This document shows, one piece after another, positions 1 through 8,053 of a DNA stretch of 64,000 nt (position 1 is the first letter of the stretch; each line of letters starts with the position of its first letter). Under the pieces are notes generated by a model. The model was not told the origin of the DNA. It worked only from the letters and a program-made list of their open reading frames with translations, and did no database searches. The translations under genes and the position numbers were made by a program. Source of the DNA: Streptomyces sp. CB02923 (GTDB lineage Bacteria > Actinomycetota > Actinomycetes > Streptomycetales > Streptomycetaceae); the NCBI RefSeq assembly GCF_001905005.1, contig NZ_LWKZ01000025.1, forward strand, positions 310,001 through 374,000. The letters run 5' to 3'.

Positions 1-1407
1 GTCCCGTACCTCGTCGTCCTGTCCCACCGCCCGGTGGCACCGGTGCCGTTCGGCATCGACGAGCTGCTGGCCGTCCCCGGCACCCACGCGGGAACGCGGA
101 CCGACGGGCCGTCCGGCGGGTGGGACGGCGTCTTCCGGGGCCTGAACCGCGCCCTGCGCTGGTACCGCAAGGCCGGCCCGTCCTCGGTGCGCCGGGCCGC
201 GGTCAACGCCTGCCTCCGCTGGATCACCGAACGCCAGGAAGCGGACGGCAGCTGGGGAGGCGTCCGGGTGCAGACCATGTGGTCGGTGTTCGCCCTGCGC
301 CACTCCGGCTACCCGCTCGACCACCCGGCCGTCAGGGCCGGACTCGGCTTTCTGGACCACACCATCGTCTGGCCCGAGGAGGGCGTACGGAAGGTGGAGA
401 TCTGCGAGTCCCCGGTCTGGGACACCGCGCTGTCCGTCATCGCGCTCCGGGACACCGGGCTGCCGGGCGACCACCCGGCCCTGGTCAGGGCCGCCGACTG
501 GCTGGTCGGCCAGCAGACGACACGACGCGCCGACTGGTCCGTGCAGCGCCCCCGGCTCGCTACCGGCGGCTGGGCGTTCCAGTTCCACAACGAGTGCTAC
601 CCCGACATGGACGACACCTCCGAGGTGGTCCTCGCACTGCACCGCGTCCGCCACCCGGACCCCGCGCGCGTCGACGCGGCAGTGCGCAAGGGCGCGCACT
701 GGAACCTCGGCATGCAGAGCAAGAACGGCGGGTGGGGGGCCTTCGACGCGGACAGCGTCAGCCCCATCCCCGAACGGCTCGCCCTCACCGGCATCAGCTT
801 CATCGCCGACGCGCCGAGCGCCGACATCTCCGGGCACGTGCTGGAGATGCTGGGCGCGCTGGGGATGCAGGACGACATCCGCACCCGGCGCGGCATCCGC
901 TGGCTGCTCGCCCAGCAGGAGGACGACGGCTCGTGGTTCGGCCGCTGGGGGGTGAATCACGTGTACGGCACCGGCGCCGCGGTCCCGGCCCTCATCGCGA
1001 ACGGTGTGCCTCCCGGCCACCCGGCCGTCCGGCGCGCCGTCGCCTGGCTCCGGTCCGTACAGAACGCGGACGGCGGGTGGGGCGAGGACTGGGAGTCCTA
1101 CACCGATCCCCGCTACATCGGCCACGGCCCGTCCACCCCGTCGCAGACGGCCTGGGCCCTGACCGCGCTGCTCGCCGCCGGAGAACGCGACAGCGAAGCC
1201 GTCCGGTCCGGCATCCGACGGCTCGCCGACACCCAGCGCGACGACGGCACCTGGGACGAGCCGTACCACACCGGCACCGTCATCCCCGGGGAATACGCCC
1301 TGCACTACGGCCTCTACGCCCACGCCTTCCCCCTCACCGCCCTCGGCCGCTACGTACAGCACCAGAACGAGGGGGCCATCGCGGGCGCCCGCCCTGGTCC
1401 CGCTTGA
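1..1407 (+). CDS. Squalene-hopene-cyclase-family triterpene cyclase, C-terminal part (5' truncated by window)
   Basis: The frame is open to base 1, so this is the last 468 codons of a class II terpene cyclase; full family members are about 630-680 aa. The acid motif DXDD is present as DMDD (bases 604-615), the residues that protonate squalene-type substrates. QW repeats are visible as QEADGSW, MQSKNGGW, QQEDDGSW, QNADGGW and TQRDDGTW, and the C-terminal FPLTALGRY block matches the family end. Compared from memory with the Alicyclobacillus hopene cyclase, several cavity aromatics differ: GTGFPGDF reads GTVIPGEY (F601I, F605Y), GGWGAY reads GGWGAF, and the two Phe of PFCDFGE are Leu and Ile. 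Family membership is clear; hopene as product is doubtful. No other hopanoid gene lies in the window, so the downstream context is unrelated. Confidence 0.88.
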   Translation, partial: VPYLVVLSHRPVAPVPFGIDELLAVPGTHAGTRTDGPSGGWDGVFRGLNRALRWYRKAGPSSVRRAAVNACLRWITERQEADGSWGGVRVQTMWSVFALRHSGYPLDHPAVRAGLGFLDHTIVWPEEGVRKVEICESPVWDTALSVIALRDTGLPGDHPALVRAADWLVGQQTTRRADWSVQRPRLATGGWAFQFHNECYPDMDDTSEVVLALHRVRHPDPARVDAAVRKGAHWNLGMQSKNGGWGAFDADSVSPIPERLALTGISFIADAPSADISGHVLEMLGALGMQDDIRTRRGIRWLLAQQEDDGSWFGRWGVNHVYGTGAAVPALIANGVPPGHPAVRRAVAWLRSVQNADGGWGEDWESYTDPRYIGHGPSTPSQTAWALTALLAAGERDSEAVRSGIRRLADTQRDDGTWDEPYHTGTVIPGEYALHYGLYAHAFPLTALGRYVQHQNEGAIAGARPGPA

Positions 1408-1738
1408 GGCCGGGGCAGGCGTGAGGCATGTGCGGGGGTGAGGCAGGCGTGAGATCGGGGCCGGCGCAGGGCGGAATCCAGCCATTGTCACGTCGACCCG
1501 TGGCGGGCCGGGCGGGCGGAAGGAAAAGACCCCCGTGATCAAAAAAGAGGTGGTTTGCCACCCCGGACCATGAACTACGGGCGGCTCGGCGAGCCCTTTC
1601 CCCGAATTTCCGAGCGCGGGCCCCCGGCCCGATCCTGGCCGATAGCGGCGGCTACGCACGTGACAACCGTCGCTCTGTGTTAGTGCGCTGCGTTACCGTC
1701 ACGCACGGAGCAGGCGCACCAGCCTTGGGGGGCAGCAC
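1408..1738. other. Intergenic region, 331 bp
   Basis: I see no convincing gene. A small hairpin (GGTGG, TTTG, CCACC at 1549-1562) is preceded by A6, so on the minus strand it would read as a weak intrinsic terminator. The right end should carry the promoter of the dual-OB gene; GTGACAA near 1660 and TTAGTG near 1680 are a possible but unproven -35/-10 pair. Confidence 0.4.
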
Positions 1739-2419
1739 ATGGCCACGGTCAAAACGCTCACATGTTTGGCGAACTCCCGCAAGCATGCGGGCCGATGTGT
1801 CGCAGGCATGGCCGACGACGGTTCCGGGCAATGGATACGCCCGGTGAGCAACCGCTCCACCCACGAGGTATCCGAACACGAACGGCAATACGCCGACGGA
1901 TCGGACCCGAAAGTCCTCGACATCATCTCCGTGCCGCTCCTCCGCCCTCAGCCACACGGCTTCCAGAGCGAGAACTGGCTCCTCGATCCCGAATACTACT
2001 GGGAGAAGACCGGCCGGGCCGGGTGGGGCAGCCTGCTGAAGCTGGAGCAGCATCCGAACACCTTATGGACGAACGGGAACAGCACTTACCACGGCTGCAA
2101 CAACCGCGTCACAGCCGACCAGGCAGACGCTTTACCGGACTCACTCAAGCTCATACGCGTCGACCGCGTGACGTTACAGGTGCACGTCCCGGGCGCAGCG
2201 TTCAACGACCCCAAACGGGCCGTGGACGCACATTTCCACCACGCCGACTGCAAGTACATCCTGCGAGTGACCGATCCCGAATACGAACAGACCTACCTGG
2301 CCAGATCCGACGGAATCTACAGACTGAACGAATCCTTCCTTTCGGTGAGCCTCAGCGAACCACATGAAGGTTATGCTTACAAATTAGTGGCAGCCATCAT
2401 CGAGCGAGCGAAAATCTAA
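1739..2419 (+). CDS. Dual OB-fold domain protein (DuOB family), first gene of a DUF488 cassette
   Basis: A 226-aa soluble protein without signal peptide or membrane segment. The N-terminal CLANSRK...RC(V)AG block followed by WIRPVS, EVSEHERQY, DGSDPKVLDI and the QSENWLLDPEYYW block are what I recall from proteins annotated as dual-OB-domain containing; OB folds usually bind nucleic acid or nucleotide-like ligands. ATG 1739 follows a G-rich ribosome site (GGGGGG, about 5-10 bases upstream). The stop is 14 bp before a DUF488 gene and a second DUF488 gene follows with overlap, so the three are almost certainly one operon. Codon use is visibly AT-richer in third position than neighbours (for example the last codons GCG AAA ATC TAA), which suggests acquisition. 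Function of the family is not established; nucleic-acid recognition is an inference. Confidence 0.78.
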   Translation: MATVKTLTCLANSRKHAGRCVAGMADDGSGQWIRPVSNRSTHEVSEHERQYADGSDPKVLDIISVPLLRPQPHGFQSENWLLDPEYYWEKTGRAGWGSLLKLEQHPNTLWTNGNSTYHGCNNRVTADQADALPDSLKLIRVDRVTLQVHVPGAAFNDPKRAVDAHFHHADCKYILRVTDPEYEQTYLARSDGIYRLNESFLSVSLSEPHEGYAYKLVAAIIERAKI

Positions 2420-2433
2420 GCAGGCAGCAAGCA

Positions 2434-3048
2434 ATGACACCACCCACCGCATTCACAGTCGGCCACTCCACGCACAGCGTTTCACATTTCCTGAGCCTGC
2501 TGCAGAAGCATGAGATCACGGCGGTCGCCGATGTACGGTCGACGCCCGCCAGCCGGTTCACACCCCAGTTCAACCGGGACGCGCTGAAGCGCAGCCTGAG
2601 TGACGCCGACATCAAGTACGTCTTCCTCGGCGACGAACTCGGAGCGCGCACGAGAGACACCACTTGCTATGTCGACGGGCGGGTACAGTACAGCCGCCTC
2701 GCCGAGACGCCCGATTTCATCAGCGGCATCGACCGTTTACAAAACGGCGCCCAGACCGAGCGCATCGCCATCATGTGCACGGAACAGGAACCGCTCGACT
2801 GCCATCGCTGCGTACTCGTCGCACGGACGCTCGAAGAGCGCGGAACCGCCATCGCCCACATTCACGGGGACGGCCACATCGAGAGCCACACCATGGCCAT
2901 GCAACGCCTGCTGGCCGGCTTCGGCCTGGACCAGGCCGAACTGTTCCGCACACCGGCCGAACGCCTCCAGGAGGCCCTCAGCCGCCAGGAACAGCGCATC
3001 GCCTACGTCGACGAGGAGCTTCGCATCAACGGGACGCCGGAAAAATGA
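2434..3048 (+). CDS. DUF488 family protein (copy A)
   Basis: 204-aa protein of the DUF488 family. Family hallmarks visible are the N-terminal TVGHSTHSVSHF strand-helix, a DVRSTP motif near residue 32, and the C-terminal MCTEQEPLDCHR motif with the paired Cys residues and CHR typical of the family. It is about 60 residues longer than copy B, extended at the C-terminus by a helical, Glu/Arg-rich tail. It starts 14 bp after the dual-OB gene with only a weak ribosome site (GCAGGCAG), consistent with coupled translation, and its stop overlaps the ATG of copy B. DUF488 is biochemically uncharacterised as far as I know; the conserved Asp/Arg/Cys/His set suggests an enzyme or ligand-binding pocket, but no reaction can be assigned. 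Confidence 0.85.
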   Translation: MTPPTAFTVGHSTHSVSHFLSLLQKHEITAVADVRSTPASRFTPQFNRDALKRSLSDADIKYVFLGDELGARTRDTTCYVDGRVQYSRLAETPDFISGIDRLQNGAQTERIAIMCTEQEPLDCHRCVLVARTLEERGTAIAHIHGDGHIESHTMAMQRLLAGFGLDQAELFRTPAERLQEALSRQEQRIAYVDEELRINGTPEK

Positions 3049-3482
3049 AACTGCACACCATCGGCTTCACGAAGAAGTCCGCCGAAAAATTCTTCGGACT
3101 ACTGAAAGAAGCCGGAGTGACCACGCTGGTCGACGTCCGGCTCAACAACGTCTCGCAATTATCCGGCTTCGCCAAGCGCGACGACCTGAAGTACTTCCTC
3201 GGCGAGATCTGCGGCGCGCAATACGCCCACCGCATCGACCTGGCGCCGACCCACGACATGCTCGACGACTACAAGAAGCGACGCGTCGACTGGGCAACCT
3301 ACGAAGAACAATTCGTGGAACTGATAAAGAATCGCCGCATCGAGGACACCGTCCCGCGGGAACTTCTCGACAACGCGGTCCTGCTGTGCAGCGAACCCAC
3401 CGCACACCACTGCCACCGCCGACTGGTGGCGGAACACCTCGCACAGCAATGGGGCGACGTCACGGTCAGCCATCTGACATGA
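3045..3482 (+). CDS. DUF488 family protein (copy B)
   Basis: 145-aa DUF488 protein that starts at ATG 3045, overlapping the previous stop as ATGA, so it is translationally coupled. It keeps the family pattern in compact form: HTIGFTKKSAEKFF at the N-terminus, LVDVRLN at about residue 28, and LLCSEPTAHHCHR near residue 115. It is clearly diverged from copy A (different residues after DVR, no C-terminal tail), so the operon holds two non-redundant paralogues, not a recent duplication. A hairpin terminator follows within 30-60 bp, then the 3' end of tRNA-Ser. Possibly A and B form a heteromer served by the dual-OB protein; that is inference. Confidence 0.85.
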   Translation: MKLHTIGFTKKSAEKFFGLLKEAGVTTLVDVRLNNVSQLSGFAKRDDLKYFLGEICGAQYAHRIDLAPTHDMLDDYKKRRVDWATYEEQFVELIKNRRIEDTVPRELLDNAVLLCSEPTAHHCHRRLVAEHLAQQWGDVTVSHLT

Positions 3483-3511
3483 GGCCCCGAAGAGCCGCCC
3501 AGCCCACGCAA

Positions 3512-3542
3512 GAGGGGCGCCCGATCCGCTCGGACGCCCCTT
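3512..3542 (+). terminator. Hairpin terminator after the DUF488 cassette
   Basis: AGGGGCG at 3513-3519 pairs with CGCCCCT at 3535-3541, giving a 7-8 bp GC stem with a 15-nt loop followed by TTCT. It lies 30 bp after the last DUF488 stop and before the oppositely oriented tRNA gene. Confidence 0.55.
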
Positions 3543-3568
3543 CTGACCAGCTTGTCTGCTGACCTGGG

Positions 3569-3656
3569 CGGAGGCTGTGGGATTTGAACCCACGGTGAGG
3601 GGTTACCTCACGACAGTTTTCAAGACTGTTCCCTTAGGCCGCTCGGGCAAGCCTCC
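3569..3656 (-). tRNA. tRNA-Ser (anticodon TGA)
   Basis: Read on the minus strand, GGAGGCT at the 5' end pairs with AGCCTCC at the 3' end, followed by discriminator G. The anticodon arm ACAGT/ACTGT encloses loop CTTGAAA with anticodon TGA, a long variable arm (GTGAGG...CCTCAC) marks a class II serine tRNA, and the T-arm is GTGGG-TTCAAAT-CCCAC. No CCA is encoded. The 3' end of the tRNA faces the dual-OB/DUF488 cassette, the classic side for integration of foreign DNA. Confidence 0.95.
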
Positions 3657-3697
3657 CCGCGCGCCGGTGGACGGTGCGCGGGGATCAGACTAGCGCG

Positions 3698-5455
3698 TCA
3701 CTTGTCGCCCGTGCGCTGGCCCAGGGTCACCTGGGTGGTGAGCTCCTTGCCGCCGCGCTTGTAGGTGAGCGTCACCTTGTCGCCCGGCTTGTGCTGGTAG
3801 ATGGTGCTGATCAGGGTGGGGCCGCTGTCGATGACGGTGTTGTCCAGCTTGGTGATCGTGTCGCCGGGCTTCAGGCCGGCCTTGTCGGCCGGGCCGTTCG
3901 GGGTGATCGAGGCGGAGCCGCCGGCGCCGCCGTCCTGGGCGATGGTCGCGCCGTCGCCGGTGTCGCGCATCAGGACCTGCGCGCCGATCTGCGGGTAGAC
4001 CGGCTGGCCCTTCCTGATCAGGTCGTCGGCGACCCGCTTGGCCTGGTCGATCGGGATGGCGAAGCCGAGGCCGATGCTGCCGGACTGGCTCTCGCCGCCG
4101 AAACCGCCGCCGCCGTTGCCCGCGGACTGGATGGCCGAGTTGATGCCGATGACGCTGCCGGAGGCGTCCATCAGGGGGCCGCCGGAGTTGCCCGGGTTGA
4201 TCGAGGCGTCCGTCTGCAGGGCGCTCATGTACGAGGGGGTGGCGTTGCCGCCGTCGCTGGAGGCCACCGGGCGGTTCTTGGCGCTGATGATGCCGGTGGT
4301 GACCGTGCCGGAGAGGCCGAAGGGCGCGCCGATGGCGATCGTCGCGTCGCCGACCTGGACGTTGGCGGACTTGCCGAGCGGGAGCGGGACGAGGTTGGCG
4401 TCGGAGGGGTTCTTCAGCTTGATGACGGCGACGTCGTAGCCCTGGGCCCGGCCGATGACCTCGGCGGCGTACTTCTTGCCGTTGGAGAACGTCGCGGTCA
4501 GTTTGCCGCCCTGGGCGGCGCTGGCCACGACGTGGTTGTTGGTGAGGATGTGGCCCTGCTTGTCGTAGACGAAGCCGGTGCCGGTGCCGCCCTCGCCGGT
4601 CGCGCCCTGCGCCTCGATCGTCACGACGCTGGGCAGCGCCTTCTGCGCTATGCCGGAGACGGAGGTGGGCTTGCGGTTGAGCGCCTCGGGGTCGCCGGAG
4701 GCGGAGACCGTCGTCGAGTTCGCGTCGTCGCGGCCGGCGGCCCAGAAGCCGATGCCGCCGCCGATGCCGCCGGCCACCAGCGCGGCGACGAGCACGGCGG
4801 CGATCAGGCCGCCGTTGCGGCGCTTCTTCGGCGCGGGCGCGCCCGGGGCGCCCCACACGCCGTCCGGGCCGCCCGCGCCGCCGCCTCCGTATCCGGGCGG
4901 GGGGCTGCCCCAGCCGCCGCCGGAGGCGCCGTGCGCCGCCGTCGCGTACGAGGGCGGCGTGGTCGGGTGGGAAGGGGCGCCCTCGCCGTGCTGGGCGCCC
5001 GGGTAGGACTCGGCGCCCGGGTAGGACTGGGCGTCCGCGTACGGCTGCGGCTGAGGGGCCGTGTGCGGCTGGGAAGCCGTGTGCGGGCCGCCTGCCGGGT
5101 GGGGGTGATCCTGCGGTTCCTGCGGGGCCTGCGGGCCGGTCGGCTTCGAGAACTGCTGCGTACGGTCGGAGGTGCCGGCCGGGGTGCCGTCCGCCGGGCC
5201 CGCCTGGCCGGCCGTCGGCGCGAACTCCGGCGGCGGGGGCGCGGCCGGCGGGGTCGCGGCGGAGGCGGACGATGCGCCCGGGGCCCCGGCCGCCGTGTCC
5301 GCTCTGTCCGCTGCCTGCGGCGCGTCCGCCGCGCCCCGCGCACCCGCGCCCTCCGAAGGACGCGCACCGGACTCGGGTGCGCTGTCCGACGCCTGGGGCG
5401 CCGTCGGCGGCTGGGCCTCCGGCGGGACGGCGGCGCCCTCGTTCTCGGTGCTCAC
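3698..5455 (-). CDS. Membrane-anchored HtrA/DegP-type serine protease with PDZ domain
   Basis: 585-aa trypsin-like protease of the HtrA family. A Pro/Ala/Gln-rich cytoplasmic region (about residues 1-210) is followed by one membrane segment (LIAAVLVAALVAGGIGGGIG), then the protease domain with catalytic His308 (NNHVVA), Asp341 (YDVAVIKL) and Ser424 (NPGNSGGPL), and a C-terminal PDZ domain (IGAQVLMRDT...ADKAGLKPGDTI...). The active site is predicted outside the membrane, where such enzymes degrade or process damaged envelope proteins. GTG 5455 is chosen as start because GAGGAGAG lies directly upstream; an ATG further out has no ribosome site. The Pro-rich N-terminus contains repeated Ser-Tyr-Pro-Gly-Ala segments. 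All catalytic residues are intact. Confidence 0.93.
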   Translation of the reverse strand: MSTENEGAAVPPEAQPPTAPQASDSAPESGARPSEGAGARGAADAPQAADRADTAAGAPGASSASAATPPAAPPPPEFAPTAGQAGPADGTPAGTSDRTQQFSKPTGPQAPQEPQDHPHPAGGPHTASQPHTAPQPQPYADAQSYPGAESYPGAQHGEGAPSHPTTPPSYATAAHGASGGGWGSPPPGYGGGGAGGPDGVWGAPGAPAPKKRRNGGLIAAVLVAALVAGGIGGGIGFWAAGRDDANSTTVSASGDPEALNRKPTSVSGIAQKALPSVVTIEAQGATGEGGTGTGFVYDKQGHILTNNHVVASAAQGGKLTATFSNGKKYAAEVIGRAQGYDVAVIKLKNPSDANLVPLPLGKSANVQVGDATIAIGAPFGLSGTVTTGIISAKNRPVASSDGGNATPSYMSALQTDASINPGNSGGPLMDASGSVIGINSAIQSAGNGGGGFGGESQSGSIGLGFAIPIDQAKRVADDLIRKGQPVYPQIGAQVLMRDTGDGATIAQDGGAGGSASITPNGPADKAGLKPGDTITKLDNTVIDSGPTLISTIYQHKPGDKVTLTYKRGGKELTTQVTLGQRTGDK

Positions 5456-5743
5456 GGCTCTCTCCTCAGCTTCGCGACGGTGCCGGGCCACGGCCCGGCC
5501 TCTCCTTCAGGATGCGGTTCGGTGTCCAGGATGCGGTGTAGCAACCTGGCGTACGGGCGACGGGCAGGCAGTACCGGCGACTGTCACAGGTGCCAGCCTT
5601 TCCCACCGCGCGTCAGGTCGCCGTAAGCCGAGGCTGTGACTGTCTCCCCATCCTTTATGTCGGACAAAAACGGCGCATCTGGTGTTATGCGGATCAGGTA
5701 GTGCACAAGGCGACCCTCCCGCGGGCGATGGCACGATAACCCG

Positions 5744-6586
5744 GTGACCACCGCGTACCCGCTCCGGGACCGCACCCCGGGCCCTTCCCCCATTTCCGTC
5801 GTAGCCCATCGTGGCGCGTCCGAGGACGCGCCGGAACACACTCTGGCCGCTTATCGCCGGGCGATCGAGGACGGCGCCGACGCGCTGGAGTGCGATGTGC
5901 GGCTCACCGCCGACGGCCATCTCGTCTGCGTGCACGACCGCCGGGTCAACCGCACTTCCAACGGGCGCGGCGCGGTCTCCGCCCTGGAGCTCGCCGACCT
6001 GGCCGCGCTGGACTTCGGCTCCTGGAAGGAGGACGAGGACGGGACCTGGGAGGCGCCGGACCGCCAGCACGAGGACCCGGAACGCGTCTCCGTCCTGACC
6101 CTGGAGCGACTTCTCGAACTCGTGTCCGATGCGGGCCGCCGTGTCGAGCTGGCCATCGAGACGAAGCACCCCACCCGCTGGGCCGGTCAGGTGGAGGACC
6201 GGCTGGTCGCCCTACTGGCCAGATTCGGCCACACCAAGGCCACGGCCGAGGCCCCGCCGCCGGTCCGCGTCATGAGTTTCTCGGCCCGGTCGCTGCACCG
6301 GGTGCGGGCCGCGGCCCCCGACATCCCTGGTGTGTACCTGATGCAGTTCCTGACGCCGCGCCACCGCGACGGGCGGCTGCCGCCCGGTGTGGGCATCGCG
6401 GGACCCGGCGTCCGGATCCTGCGCGCGCATCCCGAGTACGTGTCCAGGGCGCACCGCGCGGGCCACCAGGTGCACGTCTGGACCGTCAACGATGAGGCGG
6501 ATGTCGACCTGTGTGAACGCCTGGGAGTGGACGCAATCATTACGAACCGCCCCAAACAGGTACGAGCCCAACTCGGTCTGGGGTAA
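5744..6586 (+). CDS. Glycerophosphodiester phosphodiesterase (GDPD family)
   Basis: 280-aa enzyme that should hydrolyse glycerophosphodiesters to glycerol-3-phosphate and an alcohol. The GDPD signature is complete: VVAHRGASEDAPEHT (His22 and the Glu after AP), ALECDVRLTADGHLVCVHD (Glu49, Asp51, His64), and the C-terminal VHVWTVNDEADVDLCERLGVDAIITNRP block of the TIM barrel. There is no signal peptide, so it is probably cytoplasmic. Transcribed divergently from the HtrA-like gene across a 288-bp spacer that should hold both promoters. GTG 5744 is the only good start close to the conserved N-terminal strand. Confidence 0.93.
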   Translation: MTTAYPLRDRTPGPSPISVVAHRGASEDAPEHTLAAYRRAIEDGADALECDVRLTADGHLVCVHDRRVNRTSNGRGAVSALELADLAALDFGSWKEDEDGTWEAPDRQHEDPERVSVLTLERLLELVSDAGRRVELAIETKHPTRWAGQVEDRLVALLARFGHTKATAEAPPPVRVMSFSARSLHRVRAAAPDIPGVYLMQFLTPRHRDGRLPPGVGIAGPGVRILRAHPEYVSRAHRAGHQVHVWTVNDEADVDLCERLGVDAIITNRPKQVRAQLGLG

Positions 6587-6726
6587 CGGTCGTGACGGGG
6601 AGTGCACCGGCGCATTCGACCCGTATTCGATCGTGACGAGTGCGTCACCGCACCGGGATTGGCCGGTTTCCGGTCCAGGCCATTGGGGCATTCATCCCGT
6701 GGCGTGGGGCGAAGGAGGTCTCGGGG

Positions 6727-7446
6727 GTGGCGTTGATGGTGGCACAAGAGGTGCCGACGGCGTCGGTCATGGCCGTACCCCATGGTCCGTCAGGGGTCGG
6801 GTCGGCCAGGCGGCGTATGCGTGCCGAGCTGCTGGCAAGCGGCGTTCAGGACACGGTCGTCGACGATGCGGTACTCATTCTTTCCGAACTGCTGAGCAAT
6901 TCCTGCCGGCACGCACGCCCGATGTGCGTGCTGGAGGCACCAGGTTCCGTACGCGGCTCCGCCCGCGACGCGGTGCCGGACGCGATACGCGCCGCATGGC
7001 GCATCGACGGACACGGCCAGTTGACCATCGCGGTCACCGACGGCGGCGGTCCGACCCGGCCACAACCAGCCACTCCGTCGGTCACCGCCAAGGGCGGCCG
7101 CGGGCTGGCGATCATCCGGTCCATCGCCAAGGAATGGGGCGTGGAGGACACGGAGGGTGAGGTCACGGTCTGGGCCCTGCTCACCCTCCACGGACTCCGC
7201 AGCGCGTTCGCTACGCGCGTTGACCTCTCCGCGGAGCTGTCCGCCGACTTCTCCGGCGGCGGGCTCAACGGGCGGGCGAACGGCGTCACCCCGGGGCGCA
7301 CCTCCGGCCTGACGCGGACCGCCCGAGCGCCGGAGCCCGCCGGGGAACCGGCCTCCCGCCTCGGCGAACCGGCGGCCGGGCGGCGCGCGGCCCGCGGACC
7401 GGGGCCGGAGCTGACACTGGTGGAGTGCGACCGCTCGGCCGGCTGA
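6727..7446 (+). CDS. ATP-binding protein of the RsbW/SpoIIAB anti-sigma-like GHKL type
   Basis: 239-aa protein with a GHKL-type ATPase fold in the first 150 residues: ILSELLSNSCRHARP (N box, Asn that coordinates Mg-ATP), VTDGGGPTRP (G1 box) and GGRGLAIIRSIAKEWG (G2 box). Small stand-alone ATPases of this kind are abundant in streptomycetes and mostly act as serine kinases or anti-sigma factors. The last 80 residues are Gly/Pro/Arg-rich and probably disordered. GTG 6727 is supported by AGGAGG at 6713-6718, 8 bp upstream. There is no sigma factor or anti-anti-sigma gene next to it, so its partner is unknown; the SpoIIE-type phosphatase at 11828 is a possible functional relative. Confidence 0.85.
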   Translation: MALMVAQEVPTASVMAVPHGPSGVGSARRRMRAELLASGVQDTVVDDAVLILSELLSNSCRHARPMCVLEAPGSVRGSARDAVPDAIRAAWRIDGHGQLTIAVTDGGGPTRPQPATPSVTAKGGRGLAIIRSIAKEWGVEDTEGEVTVWALLTLHGLRSAFATRVDLSAELSADFSGGGLNGRANGVTPGRTSGLTRTARAPEPAGEPASRLGEPAAGRRAARGPGPELTLVECDRSAG

Positions 7447-8053
7447 GGACACGGGCATGCCGGCGCCTGAGGCGGTCGGGCGGGTCAGCGCGGCGGTCGA
7501 ATCGACGGCGGCCAGGGGGACGGCTGCTCGCTCGGAGGGACGGCCGTTCGCCCGGAGAGACGGCTGCTCGCTCGGAGGGCCGGCTGCTCGCTCGGAGGGA
7601 CGGTCGGACCGACGGCCGCCAGGGCTGCGGTCGGTCCGGTCAGCGCGGCGGTCGGCCGACGGCCGCCAGGCCGGGGACGCCACGCCAGGCCGGGCACGCC
7701 AGGCACGCCGGACACCGGGGGCCGGGGCCGGGCCGGTCAGGGCGCAGCAACGGCGCGTCCGGGCGGGCTACGCGCTCAGCGGGCGCCCGTACGCTCCCGG
7801 CGTACCCCCGCCGTCCGGTCCGCCGACACGGCCGTACGGCGACGAGCGGTCGCGCGGGACCAATTCCGGCGGCCCGCCCGGTCGCGGACGGTGGACGGGC
7901 CGTCCGAGGACGGCGGGCGGCACACCGCGTCCTCCGCTTCCCCGGCGGTACGCGGCCACCGGCCGCAGCGCTCGGCGCAGGGCGGGCACAGTCGTCTAGG
8001 CTCGCGCCGGAACGCGTCCGTACGCCCAGGAACGACCAGGAGAAAGCCTCGCC
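7447..8053. other. Long intergenic region with degenerate repeats, 607 bp
   Basis: No reading frame here has convincing codon bias or protein character. The left half is built from GC-rich repeats: a 20-bp tandem array (7521-7600), copies of GGTCAGCGCGGCGGTCG at about 7483 and 7636, and copies of GACGGCCGCCAGG at about 7611 and 7661. The last 40 bp contain the ribosome site AGGAGAAAG of the DUF5926 gene. Confidence 0.5.
7521..7600. repeat. 20-bp tandem repeat, four units
   Basis: Units start at 7521, 7541, 7561 and 7581. Units 1 and 4 are identical (CGGCTGCTCGCTCGGAGGGA), unit 3 differs at one base and unit 2 at several. A period of 20 is not a multiple of three, which argues against coding. 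Confidence 0.9.

Noticed and set aside
1544..1566. Strong terminator for the cyclase gene
   Set aside because: The stem has only five pairs and the A/T run is on the wrong side for plus-strand transcription; at most a weak minus-strand terminator.
3674..5626. 650-codon open frame opposite the HtrA-like gene
   Set aside because: It is the antisense shadow of a clear protease gene, reads as Arg/Gly/Val low complexity and matches no family.
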